Shown piece after piece: positions 19,360 through 32,300 of a stretch of DNA of 64,000 bases. The first letter of the stretch is position 1. The number at the start of each line of letters is the position of its first letter. The notes under the pieces were generated by a model. The model saw nothing but the letters and a program-made list of their open reading frames with translations, had not been told where the DNA came from and did no database searches. The stretch is from the NCBI GenBank assembly GCA_961205875.1, contig OY540821.1, positions 3,038,001 to 3,102,000 of the forward strand. Direction: 5' to 3'. The position numbers were made by a program, and so were the translations under genes. The stretch is from Sialis fuliginosa. Its lineage: Eukaryota; Arthropoda; Insecta; Megaloptera; Sialidae.

Positions 19360-19432
19360 CACAGTAATTAATCATCCATTGTATGAATTATTTGCTGCTA
19401 TAGGAAATGCAGAACGTCTTATCATCATGTGA

Positions 19433-19697
19433 AATTATTATTATAATTTTGAATTGAATGACCTGTACTTAGTTTACTTAGTTTTATAACTAAAAAAAAA
19501 GGTCATCCATCAGTAACTACTTATTAATAAATTTTTAATTGTGTGACCTTTTTTTTGTAGTCTAAATACTAAATACAGTTAATTTTGTGATCAAGAAAAA
19601 AAAAATCATTCGATTGAAAATTATGATAATAATTTCGCATATTTTGGGAGCCCCAAGCTTATCCCCCCCCCCCGAAAATTTTTCTTACTACGCCACT
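19433..19697. mobile_element. Truncated copy of the CAGTGGCGTAGTA MITE family
   Basis: The right end TTTTTCTTACTACGCCACTG and interior (TTTTGAATTGAATGACC) match copies at 21108-21278 and 52053-52450; the left end is missing at the junction with the P transposase. Confidence 0.55.
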
Positions 19698-20135
19698 GAA
19701 ACCATGAATGCCACAGGGATGGTATAGTCAAAAATTGCGGGAAGAAATTTCTTTTACTTACAATTAGTTACGTTACACGGATCATTCTGAAATAATCAAA
19801 AACAGATTCCAGCACTTTTTTGTTAAAAAAAGCCCTGATAATAATAATAATAACTTCTGACTTAAGCAAGCTTTCGATTCACTGAATCATTGTCAGGTTT
19901 TTGACAATGAAAGAAGAATTGCTTGTAATTTTTCTTCAATAAATGTTTGATGTTTAGACAATAAAGTTATTAATATTTTATGTATACTTTGCTTTATTAA
20001 TTACTAACATTAATCTTATTGTCGCATGGCACGAAAAGTATCCTTCCTCCAGCTCTGGATGAGTACCCACCTACCTCAAATTCTGGCTGAAAATCATTCT
20101 GAATAAATTTGTTTTCCAAATTTTGTAGTGGTAAC

Positions 20136-20487
20136 CAGGGCTTCGAATCGTTATTTTTTTCGTTTCGGTTTTCATTTAGGTTCGGTTCTGGTTTTCGTTC
20201 CGAAAAAAATAACGGTTTTTTCGGTTTTCGGTTCAGCTCCGAGAGATTAATTAAAAAAAAATGATTTATATTTAATTTTTTTTTTACCATAATTTAGAAC
20301 ATTTTATGGTACTTGTATGATAGCCCGAACGACAATTGAAGTGGGAAATAAGATCATGTTAACGCGCGTATTTTAACTTACTAAACTGTAAAAACCGATA
20401 TTTTTAGTTCGGTTCTGTTCCGGTTTTCGTTCCGACAAAAAATAACGGTTTTTCCGGTTTTCGGTTCAGTTCCGGTTCAAAGCCCTG
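20136..20487. mobile_element. hAT-type MITE, 352 bp
   Basis: Perfect 8-bp duplications GTGGTAAC at 20128-20135 and 20488-20495. Ends CAGGGCTTCGAA and TTCAAAGCCCTG are inverted. The interior is made of CGGTTTTCGGTTC-like repeats on both sides. Confidence 0.8.
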
Positions 20488-21107
20488 GTGGTAACTCTGG
20501 TGTTAGCCAGTCAGTGTTGGCGTGGCGCGTTCATTTACTCATTCTGATAATTTTTTACTAAATATTATAGTTTTTCACTTATTAAATATTTATTTTATAA
20601 ATTTTATTAAATTTATTTTGCACTAATAAAAATTTTACTTGAAAATATTGTAAATTTATTATGTCACATAATATAGTAATAGACTCGTCAAAACAATAAA
20701 GGCATAAAAATATTGCTTCAAAAATTGGATATTATTTAAAATATAATGTTATAGAGAATATTATTTTTTATAATTTATTTACCATTCATTTTATTCTATT
20801 ATTAGTATGCCAGAAATACGTTTAAATAAAAAAAGAATAACGGCACTGTTCACTGTCAATATTACGTATAAGAAAGTTCTGTGGCTCCTATGGCAGATAT
20901 TTTATGTATCGAAAGCTACATTACATACATACAAAAGTTTATATTTTTTGAATTTAGGATAGCTACATCCGTAGGAATTTTGTGCACCAAATTTTCACAA
21001 AAATCTTTAAATAATCACTCATTGATTTTTTTTATAAAATCACACTTGAATTTAATCTTCTACATTACTATTAAGGGCGGTTTAGTATTTAAGGATTGAT
21101 ACTTACA

Positions 21108-21278
21108 CAGTGGTGTAGTAACGGGGGGAGTGGGTTCGGCGACGACCCCCCCCCCCCCGAAATATTCTGTGTTTTAAAAAAACGTATGTTTTGAGAATAA
21201 ATCAGTTCAAAATACCTTCAAAAACATTAACTCATATGTATTTCACCCCACCCGAATTTTTTTCTTACTACGCCACTG
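21108..21278. mobile_element. hAT-type MITE, 171 bp (CAGTGGCGTAGTA family)
   Basis: Perfect 8-bp duplications TACTTACA (21100-21107, 21279-21286). Ends CAGTGGTGTAGTAA and TTACTACGCCACTG. Confidence 0.8.
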
Positions 21279-22091
21279 TACTTACATTACAGATTTACAG
21301 TTTAAATGCAAAATATTGTAATTGCAATAAATTATATCTTATTTGGTGATGATTTCATTGTAGTTACGATATTTTGCATCTAAACTGTTAGGTATAACAC
21401 TAAATATATATGAAATGAAAAGGGATTTGAATTTTGCGCTTCGGAAATGTATAGTTTCCGTTACTATTGCCAGAAGGCAGCACATATTGCTATCAAAATT
21501 TTATAACGAAGACTTGAACCCCTGTGAAATTCATTAAATAATACAATTTTATAGTTTCCGTTATAAGATAAATTGACCAGTTGCAAAATCATTCTAAAGA
21601 TGGGGCAAATCAATAAAAATATATTTAGCGTTCAATCATTGAGTAAAGAATAACAAGAGAAACAACGCAATGTATTTTGATGAAACGGGGACGATGTTCC
21701 AAGCTCTAGATGGCAGCACTCAAGCCATCTTACAATCGGAACTTGAACTAACTTATTATCCAAGATACAAAATTATCCGTCCCGTACCCCCTCGCTTGAC
21801 AGCTCAATAAGCTTAAGCTCCGCCTTTACCCAAACCAGTTTAATGTATTTATTACTATTTTCTGTTCATGTTAATGTAAACATAGACGCTTAACTATTTC
21901 ACACGTTGTGACTTGTGATTCGTATTATTATTTTATTTTTAACCTTCCGTCGGGCGCGACTGATATATTTGATACATTTCTAACATGAATAAGTATTTAT
22001 ATGTAATTGAAAAAGTTATGTTAGTAGTTGGAAAATTTATTGGTATAATAAATGTATTATTAAAATTAAAATAATGAACAAACTCTTTTTT
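21279..22091. other. Unassigned non-coding sequence
   Basis: AT-rich; I see no gene or clear repeat boundary. A segment at about 21660-21740 is more GC-rich but has no sustained open frame. Confidence 0.4.
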
Positions 22092-25000
22092 AGGGTTCCG
22101 AAGAAACCCTATTAATCTCACTTTGTCGTCCGTCCGTCCGTCATTATCAGTCAAAGCAAAATATCTCGTTAACTATATAAGCGAATAACTTGTTTTTACT
22201 GAACATGTAAAATAATACCTTCTAGTAAAAGATGTACTTTGTTGAAAAAATAATTTTTCAGGGTTGATGCTAAAGAGAAGCTAGGTAAACAAAATATTTT
22301 TTTTATATCAAGGCATGTGGCACGTTAAAATGTATAACCAAACCAGTGGAATTTGACGCTTTTTCTTATTTTTTTTTTTAAATCAAAAATTGCGCTAGCA
22401 GGGAGCTTTAAAGCAAATCAAAAAAAAAATTGTATATCAAGACGTGCGGGATATCAAAATGTAGATTTCAATAAGTAAAATTTGACCCTATTTTTTTATA
22501 TATTTTTTTTCTAACTCAAAAATAGCGCTAGCAGGAGGCTAAAAGCAGTTTTTAATTTTGTCCCCCCTCTACCTCGGTAACTACTGGTTCAAAATATCTG
22601 CAAAAATTTTGTAACGTGGCTTTAGTGAGACTACCAACAACAAATACTAAAGTCAATAATATCATTTTAAATTTTGGAATAATAGGGACGGGTGTCAGAA
22701 TTTTTAATTTTAATTTTCATATCTAGGCATGTGGGTTGTCGAAATATATATCTCAATTAGTAGAATATGACCATATTTTTTATTTTTTTTCTAACTCAAA
22801 AATGGCGCCTGTAGGAGGCTAAAAGTAGTATTTTATTTTGTCCCCAACCCCCTCTAACTTTGTAACTACTGGCTCAAAAAATCTGAAAAAAATGGTAATG
22901 AGGCATTATTATTTCACCCCCTGTCACATATGAAGAGTTGTAATTGGTTTCATTGGATCCGGCGGGAAAAATACTACGTGGGTAGGGGTTTTAGGGGGAA
23001 AATCAACCCCCTAACTTGCATGGGATTCGAGATATTTACAATTTTGTATAATGAATGAAAACCAAAAAAAAAAATTAAAAAAAATATATTCACATATAGA
23101 GGGTTGTAATTAGTTTTATTAGATTCGGTGGGAAAAATTCTACGGGAATGGAGGTTTAGAGGGAAAAACAGCCCCCTATCTCACATAGGAGTCGAGATAT
23201 TTACAATTTTGTATAATAAATGAAAACCAAAAAATAAAATAAAACATTTATATTTCACCCACATTCTCATATAAAGGGTTGTTTAAGTTTCATTCGATCT
23301 GACGAGAAAAATACTATGCGAGCGAGGGTCAACAACCCCCTATCTTACATAGGAACCGAAATATTCCGTACTTATATTATAAATGCGAATGTGGGTCTAT
23401 CTTTCTGTCTGTTACTTTTTCACAGCTAAACCGATCTTAATGAAATTTGGCTGGGAGAAAGCTTGCATTCTGAAGGACATGGGCAACTCTCGAAAAAACA
23501 ACACCTAAGAGATTGAAAGGGGGTGGAAAAGTTTGTATGGAAAAAAATTGTTTGGTCATTAATATTTCACCCCCTGTTATATATTCAGGGTTGTAATTGG
23601 TTTCATTCTATCCGGCGGAAAAAATACCACAAGGGTGGGGGTTTTAGGAGGAAAAAAAACACCTTATCTCACATAGGAATCGAGTTATTTACGATTTTGT
23701 ATAATAAATGAAAAAAAAGGAATATTTATTTATTTCACCCCCTATTCAAATATGAAGAGTTTTAATAAGTTTTATTCGATCCGGCGGGAGAAATACTACG
23801 GGGTTGGGGATTTTAGGGGTAAGACAACCCCCTATTACGCATATGAGCCGTGATATTTACGTTTTTGTATAATGAATAAAAGGAAACAAATTTAATATTT
23901 CACCCCGTTTCATATATGAATAGTTTTAATTTGTTTTATTCGATCGGATGGGGGGGGGGGGGTTATACCACTTTTTTGGGTAACAGTTATTTAACCCATT
24001 AAGGACCAAAATAACAATTTTTTTCGTCAATCTTTGAGCTCCAAACTCATTAAGAATAACGGAAGTAATATAAATAAAAGTCATGTATTTTACTATTTTC
24101 GAGTGTGCTCTTTCGATTTCCGGGTTCAAAATTGCATTTTTATGGCTCTGAAAAAAATATGGCGGATTTTAAGTCGAAAAGTATCAAAAAATAAGAGATT
24201 TTGTATTTTCACTTTTTTTTTCGAGTCGAAAGAGTATCAGAATTGAATTTAAACTATGATCAACGGTGATCGGAGGTATCAGAGTTTAAGAAAACATTTT
24301 TTTTCTCACCTTAAACCATTTTAAACTCACCAAAATGGTAAAAATAATAAAAAAATTTGTAAAAATTCAGATTTTTTTGTATTATTCTGCGATAATCATG
24401 CTTTTATGAGCTACTTATAATAAAAGTGAAATTCTATGTTAGATACACTATTACAGTAAATATTTTCACTCATTCCCCGTTTTTAATTCAATATGGTGGG
24501 GATAAAAATTAAAAAATCATAATTTTTTTCGGAATTTTTAGTGATGAGACTTTATAAACTACATGTTTTATATCTTTCAGTCATATTCAAATTACTGTGT
24601 ACATTTTGGGGTGCTTTTTTATTGAGTCCCCTTGCCTCTCACTGATAGCTGACTTATTTTAGTGTTTGTTTTTGAAACACTTATCGCAAAATCTCGTCAC
24701 ATTCCTTACACATTATTCTAGTTCTTATTAGACAATTTGAACAAGCTTACAAAAATAAAAAAAATTTCGATGATATTTGGTCAAAAGTAATTTTAATATC
24801 TAATATTTGAGAAATAAAAAAAAAGAATTTTTAATTTTCATTGAAGAAGATAAAAAAAATAATTCGGGCAAGACATACACGAGTGTAGGTATGCCATAAG
24901 GGTTCCGAAGTACGTACTACGTGAAATGTTTGGAACCACTTACGGGTGCATTTTTAAGTAAAAGTTAAAATATAAAAAAATGTCAAGTTCTACTAATTGA

Positions 25001-25553
25001 GATCTATATTTTGACATACCACATGCCTAGATATCAAAATAAAAAATTCTATGACGCCCCTCCATATAATTCTAAAATTTAAAATTATATTGTTGACTTT
25101 AGTATTTGTCGTTGGTAATCCCACCAAAGCCTCGTTACCAAATTTTTTCAGATTTTTTGAGCCGGTAGTTACAGAGTTAGAGGGAGGGGGGACAAAATAA
25201 AACACTGCATTTAGCCCCCTACAGGTGCCATTTTTGAGTTAGAAAAAAATAGAAAAAAGGTCAAATTCCGCTTGTTTGGTTATACATTTTAACGTGCCAC
25301 ATGCCTTGGTATAAAAAATTATTTTTTTTACCTAGCTTTAGCTCCTTATTGCCCCCCTTGAAAAATTATTTATTCAATAAATTTGTACATATTTTACTAG
25401 AAGGTGTCATTTTACATATTCAGTAAAAATTTCAAGTTTCTAGCTGATATAGTTTACGAGCTATTTGGCTTTGAGTGAAAAGGACGAACGGACGGACGGA
25501 CGGACGGACGAACGACAAAGTGACATTAATAGGGTTTCTTCGGAACCATAAGA
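22092..25553. mobile_element. Composite with long terminal inverted repeats (3.46 kb)
   Basis: The left end AGGGTTCCGAAGAAACCCTA followed by (CGTC)n is mirrored at the right by GACGGAC repeats and TAGGGTTTCTTCGGAACC (about 25485-25553). The match continues inward for several hundred bases per arm (for example TTTTTCAGGGTTGATGCTAA against the 25340-25420 region, and CATATCTAGGCATGTGG against 25020-25045). The middle is a tandem array (22907-23985). Related sequence occurs at 11900-12640 and 55035-55220. No transposase is seen; it is either a non-autonomous fold-back element or two oppositely inserted copies. Confidence 0.55.
22907..23985. repeat. Tandem array of about 170-190-bp units
   Basis: Units recur at about 22907, 23088, 23250, 23562, 23738 and 23900, each with TATTTCACCCC, a GGTTTCATTCGATCCGGCGGG-like word split by substitutions, and GAGATATTTACAATTTTGTA. 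The array is interrupted at about 23365-23520 by a separate repeat (TTATAAATGCGAATGTGGGT, then CCGATCTTAATGAAATTTGG) of a type very common in arthropods. 23991-23994 begins a TTAACCCATTAA piggyBac-like end. Confidence 0.6.
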
Positions 25554-26382
25554 ACTTATTTTGTATATATTGTTATATGTAATATGTATCGGTCCACAAT
25601 CCATATTTTATGTTTAAAGCAATGTAGATACAAAAAACCGCAGAACCATATTTTTAGTTTTGATATATTTTTATATTAATTTGAAATGAATAAAACGATC
25701 AATCTAATTTTAATTATATCATCAGTAATGTAACATCGCGTCACAAATTTATATTTCTTACAACTTATAAAAACCTACTTTAAAGCAAAAATCTATTATA
25801 TTATTGATAGCAGCAATTATCTCAAATAATTTTAATATTACATATTTTTTTTGTTTTATTTAAAAGAAAAAGATAATAAGTAACGAATAATTTCTTGCAA
25901 CGTATTTGTTGCCTTTGTATCACGTATCAGCCGACTTAAAATAATGTAAACAAGACGTTCGTAAATCATTTTAGAGGGGCGGAGCTTAGAATCTGACGAT
26001 TTAGTAGAGTCGAAAACCAAATATTTCATATGTATAATTAATAATTTTTTCAATAGATACCAGCACTTCCTGGGGCTCAAATAGTGCATGGTTCATATAT
26101 CTACTGCGTTTCAGCTCTCCCGTATACGTTGTTTCTCTTGTTATTTTTTACTCAATGGTTCAATTCACCTTACAATAGATGTCTCTGTACTATATTGTCT
26201 ATTGACTATCGACAGGTGACAGCACTAGCTTTAAAGTGAAATATTAGCGAAGATACGAATCAAAACATTGGTTAAACTGGTGCAACTGGAACACATTAAT
26301 AAATACATCACTTCTAATTTTATGTAATCTATGGTAAACGTCACACGTGTTGTGTATTATAACCTCATTCTTAATATTGAAA
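25554..26382. other. Upstream region of DDX10
   Basis: AT-rich, no gene. No clear TATA/initiator pair was found; TCACACGTGT (an E-box) lies at 26341-26350, about 40 bases before the ATG. Confidence 0.35.
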
Positions 26383-29300
26383 ATGGATAAAAATACAGAT
26401 AATTCGAATAAACTAACTAAAACAAACATGAAAAAGAAAAAGAAAATAAAAGTATACAAGGAAAGAAAAAGAAATACTGAATCTGAGGTGGATATTATAA
26501 AAAAACTTCAAGAAAAATATGAAACCGTAAGTATTTTTAATTGTATCACATTTTTTTAATACATACTTGTAAAATTTGTATATTTTAGATCGATACTTCA
26601 TCAGTTAAGACCTTCTTCGACTTTCCTTTATCAAACAAAACCCTACGTGGTCTAAAAGATAACGATTTTACGTCACCAACAGAAATTCAACGTGAAAGTA
26701 TAGGCCCTGCTTTAAAAGGGCACGATATCCTGGGGGCTGCTAATACAGGAAGTGGAAAGACTCTTGCCTTTCTAGTACCAATCCTGGAGAAACTCTACAC
26801 CCTGCAATGGACCAGATTAGACGGACTTGGGGCTTTGATAATCACCCCAACACGTGAACTTGCATATCAAATATTCGAGACTTTAAAGAAAATTGGGGCC
26901 CATCACGACTTCTCTGCTGGCTTAATCATTGGAGGGAAGGATCTACATTTTGAAAAGAAACGAATGGACCAGTGCAACATTGTTATTTGCACTCCTGGGC
27001 GCATTTTACAACATATGGATGAGAATCCATTATTTGATGCGATAAATATGAAAATCCTAGTTCTCGATGAGGCGGACAGATGCTTGGATCTAGGATTCGC
27101 ACAGACGATGAACGGAATCATTGCAAATTTGCCGGAAGAGAGACAGACGCTGTTATTTTCTGCGACACAAACAAAATCAGTTAAAGATTTAGCGCGGTTG
27201 AGTCTTAAAAACCCAGTGTATGTGGCAGTACATGAACATGCAAAACATAGCACGCCTGAAGGTCTTCAGCAGAGTTATATTGTGTGTGAGTTACATGAGA
27301 AAGTGTCAGTTCTTTGGTCGTTCATTCGGAACCACACGAAGCAAAAAGTGATTGTGTTTTTGTCGAGTTGTAAACAAGTAAAGTATTTGTATGAGATATT
27401 CTGTAAGCTGCGTCCGGGTGTTAGTTTATTGGCGTTGTACGGGAGTCTGCATCAGATGAAGAGAATGGCGATTTATGACTCGTTTTGTAGAAAAGGTTAG
27501 TTTTTATTTTTTTTATTTGCGTGTAATTTCTGAACGGGTGATCGGAATGAGTTGAAACTTTCTGTAAATACGGAGTGTATGGGTGTCTCCTGTCAGAATT
27601 GTTAAAAATCACCTATATAGTAATTTAGAATAGAGTTGATGCGCATGCTTGACTAGAACATTTTTAACATTTTTAGAATAGAATTATTTTAGAACAGTTT
27701 GTTGTAGCGGAGATTGTTTCCCTGTTTTTAACTTAACCGAACTTAACAAAAACTAACCAACCCAAAACTAATCAACTCGATTTCGCCTCAATAGATTGCC
27801 TTAACCAAGGGCAGTTAACATGTATAATACTAGAGCATCAACTCTATTCTGAATACCTATTTACGTGATTATTGATAAATCTGACAGCGGACACCCATAC
27901 ACTCCGTATTAGCCAAACTTTCAGGATGTGTTACTAGGTTAGATTAGAGACAGAAAACCCCTTAAAATTTGTGAAGGGTTAGGTTTTGGTTGCGGTTATT
28001 TGCATAAGTTTATTTGTTGTTAAAATTATTATTTGTGTAGTTAAGTTATGATTTTATTTCTTATTTTTCAGTTGAAATTTCTATGAAAAATTGTAATTTG
28101 ATGCATGAAAAATTACCCTATTTTGTTAAAATTATGTTTATTATATAGAAAATGACGTGAAAAGTTGAAATTTTAAAACCACAGGTCTGTATCTCAAACT
28201 GTTCTCGAGATATCACCTCTCAATGTTTTTATTTTTACAAAATTTTGGATAAAAATATCCGTGACTTTTGAACCGGTTGTCTAAATTGATTTTAGTTGAT
28301 GGCTTTGAAATCAGCAGGGGTCGAAACAAGTTCAGTGTTCAAAAATACTGATTTTACTGACACAGAAATCTAAAAATACTGACTATCTGAACCGATATAA
28401 AACAAAACGCGCCTTATATTGTATTGTAAAGATGGTGGAGTCGAATCGAATGTATCACAACGCTTTTCTCAGCCGTATATCTCGAGAACTATTGGTCCTA
28501 CGGAAATTGTGAACACGACTTTTTGTATGTAAAATTAGCTAAAGAACAAATTTTATAATAACTAAAATTGCCGTAAAACTAATAGTTTACGAGATATTTG
28601 TAAAAAACCGATTTTCGCGACCTTTGACCTAGAATAACTTTTTTTGTGCACACGATTTCGCAATGGAATTTTCAGACGTTATTTCTTATGCCTAAATAAA
28701 GATAATTCCAGTGAGAAAAATTCATTTGGATTTTTTTTCGCACAGCAATCGTTTTTTCGTCTTATTTTCCTGAGCTATAAGTTTTGACATTTTTGTATTG
28801 CATAAATATCAACCATTTACATAATATTATTTGTATACATAAATTCTTAAATTTCCCATCCGAAAAAAGTCAATAAGCTTTATTTTTTGCACATTAGGCG
28901 GGTGTCACCCCTTGTGACTTTTTAACGACAGTAAAAGTATCAGTGGGCTCTATTGTTTTAATAAATTGATAACCAAAAAAAGTAAATTAACTCAATTTAT
29001 TAAAATATTTACCTCTCGGAAGCTTTAAAAATCAAAAAAAGGAGGTAAATAGGCTTTATTTTTTAATAAATGAGACGGGTGTCACCCGGGGGCGGATCCC
29101 CCCCCCCCTAACGACGCCACATTCCTCAAAAAAATTAATACGCTTTCAAAGTTAATAAAAAATTAAGAGGTAATTTTTCGAACTCTTTTAACCCTTGGCA
29201 AAAAGCGTAAAGGGATGATAAAATTTTTTGAGTTCTTTTTTCAAAAATTAGAAATGGCAAGCATTTGAATGATTTGAATTCTTTTTGCTTTTTTTTAAAA

Positions 29301-32300
29301 CTATCCCTTAATTTTTTAAGGAGTGTATAATAAGACACCACTTTTACAAACATACTTATCTCAATTTAATGTGGGTAAATTTAGTAACATCGATTTAAAA
29401 AAAAACAAAGATCGGAGCTTTAAAAATCGATTTTTCGATAAAATCGAATTGAGATCGGAAACCCTAAGAGATATTTTGTCGCAAAGCCGCGGGGCCTGTA
29501 GCATTTGCTACTCCTGCTCAGGGGTGTCGACTACATGGGGCTTGAGGGGCTCAAATTTCTGGACACACGTTCATATAAAGTTTTTTTTGCTTAAATTTTT
29601 TTCTCAATTTATTGTTAAAGTTTGGCACGCTAGTCCTGAATCATCCTGAATGCATTCGGCCAGTCATGAATTTTTATTTATATTATATGTATTAAAAATA
29701 ATTTTTGTAATAAAAATTTATTATAATTTTATCTTACAGATACATTTTTATAAATTATTTGAGAAATGAACGAGACGGTAAAGAGTTATTTTACAATTAA
29801 AACAACTTCGCTGTTTGTTACGTTAATAAATAAAATTATTAATTACGAAAACAAAATTCGCGAAAAAAATTGTTTATGAAAAAAAGCATATTACGTCAGT
29901 TTTATTGGGGGGGGGGGGAAGTTACACGATATTATTATTTTGTCTTATATAATGGAGAAGGGAGTAAAAAAAAATTGGGCCCCCCAATATTTATAAGTCG
30001 GCGCCACTGCTCCTGCTACATGGTTAATCCGGCACTGAAACATGGGCGTCTGTGCGCGGTTTGCCGTCCAAATCAGACAAGTTTAAACATTTTGTGCGGT
30101 TTGGCGAAGCGCGGTGCGTTTGATGTAACCTCACCTTTAAATAGCAATTCAATTTAATAGAATATTCAATTACGCACCTAACCTAACCTACCCTGGATTT
30201 AACACTGGTTATGAAAATCTCGCCCCCCATGGGTAAAACGAAAAGTCGACGCTTGTGCACATAATACAGGATTGTATGTATTTGACTATAATAGGCATGA
30301 TGCCAGTAACAAAGTATCACTGTAATTATGATGTTAAATAATGGAATAAGTTAAAAAGATTCTGAAAAATGTATTTATTTTTATATTAATAGCGAGATTA
30401 ATATGTTTTTTGTTAAAATAAAAACGCAAAATACAGCAATCCGCCATGTGTGATAAAACACCAGAGTGGATGACGTCACGGTTACGTAAACGTCATTTTT
30501 GTTTCATTAATATCTGCACTGTTTATATATTATTTTGTGGTTTTAAATTATCAATTTGCTCAGTTTTATGTTACCAAAAGTAAAACCGAGAAACATTAGC
30601 GATGGAACAAGGATTTATTATAGTTGACAAGGAGTGTTTACATAGGCGTGACGTCAAAAATGCACCATGCCACCTGCGAGCGTTTTGGCGTCAAATTAAA
30701 AATTAGTTTAAAAAGGGTCAATTTTTGTGATTAAACCTTTATTTTCTGCAGAAATAAGCATTTTTTTGGAAATAAGAGACACGTAAGATCATCATAAAAT
30801 AGTTTTTAAAAATTAGGCATCATGCCTATTCGACAATAGCAGATCCGATCGGTGATGTTCGAGTTGTTTTTAGCAGGTTTCCGGTTTTGTTATTTCAGGG
30901 GAGCTACGGGTTTCTATGGTTCAGTTTCGGTTCTAGGTTAGATACAGAACATCTGTTTTTTTAGGACTGTATGATTTATAGTTTTAAAGTTCTATGTCGT
31001 TAAATATGGGCCATTTTTATGTATCGATGTATATCTTTCCCAAGGTAAAGCCGTGTTATTCGCTACTGACATCGCAGCCAGAGGTCTCGACTTCCCGGAA
31101 GTCCATTGGGTGGTCCAAGCCGACTGTCCTGAAGACGCTAACACGTACATCCATCGCGCCGGAAGGACCGCGCGGTACCAAAAAGGTGGTGAAAGTCTAC
31201 TCATTCTTTTACCGACAGAGGAAAAAGCGATGATCGAACAACTTGAAGAGAAGAAAATTCCGATCAACCAAATCAAGTAAATGTTTTTAATTATACATAA
31301 GGTAAAAGCACCAGTTATGGCCGCTATATGAGCAAGTTTTCGGGTTTTTTTGGATTAATGGGCTTGTTTTTTGTAATTCTCATGAACTCATATGAGTTCA
31401 TGAGAATTACAAGTAATTACTAGTAACATGATCATGTTACTAGTAAAACATGTAACTCTTTATTTAATCAATTTAATTACCAAATTCCGCAAATATAGTT
31501 TGTTTTTTAAATTATAGCCATTATATATTATAGTTTATACACATATTTCCAATTCAGTACATTTAATTAAAAATTTGCCTTTACGGGGGTCCTTGCCAAG
31601 ACTGGTGCCAGTACCTTAACCCGACATGATTTTGTTGTCTTTATTTGAATAGGGTTTTTTGACGTGCTGAAACCGAATCCGTTGTACAAATCGCTCCATC
31701 ACGTCAGGTTTTTGAGATAACCTAATTTAAGGTTATTGTTCTAGCACCCCGTGAACTATCCATATTTTTTTCAATAAAAGGATTTAATTTAGAAAAATTT
31801 AGTTTTTAATTTATATGCAGTACACATTTACATTTAATGGAATTTTTTACTTTGTTAATAATTAAAAATAAGAAATTAAATATTGTATTTCATACAAAAG
31901 ATTGTGCAACAGCGAATGGAAATATGTATGTATATATTCCCAACTGACTATCTTTTTTCCACAATACATATAGACTATATCTGTAATATATACTATGGCC
32001 TCGCCGACTAGTTGTTCCACTCGCACACGTTGTTTGCATGTAAGTCGAACTCTATTACTATTACGGATGGTTTGTTCACGCGTTTTACAAACATGCTGTC
32101 ATGGCAGTTTTGTATTTCTAGTTTTTCATTACTTTAAATAAACCTGGTTCTGAAACTACACGTGAATGTATGTGTTTTATAATTTTTAAAGTATTTAAAA
32201 GGGTTGAAGTTTCGAATAATCAGTGTTTAAAACGTCTCTGTGTATAATTCCAATAAATAGAGCACTTCCGGCGAGTTATCTCATTTACTTTATTTTTAAT

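Larger units (their letters stand above)
13358..19432 (+). pseudogene. P-element / THAP9-like transposase, broken and interrupted by nested insertions
   Basis: Readable fragments in order: the C-terminal part of a THAP zinc-finger domain after an acceptor at 13357 (FICERHF); RRWTYEEKVACVSLFK (13880-13930); the catalytic-type block CILLFDEMSIQEH (about 14100-14135); SIIGFEDLGHLGRTSNIANH (14353-14412); ATVCDIGTNNV (14562-14594); LGASFENPTF and SPHLIKCTRN (15706-15802); a coding piece ending at a donor (16491) joined to one from an acceptor (17492); the hallmark QDSLENLFGAVRSSCG (17640-17690); and NHPLYELFAAIGNAERLI (19370-19425). Several in-frame stops and frame changes are present, so no transposase can be made. 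Introns and insertions account for most of the length. The DEMS, IGFEDLG and DSLENLFG blocks are characteristic of the P superfamily. Confidence 0.8.

Noticed and set aside
18077-19367. 8-bp duplication around the CCGGTTTT element
   Set aside because: Only TACAC is shared; alignment of the ends is ambiguous.
26903-27253. Minus-strand open frame within DDX10 exon 2
   Set aside because: Antisense shadow of helicase motifs.
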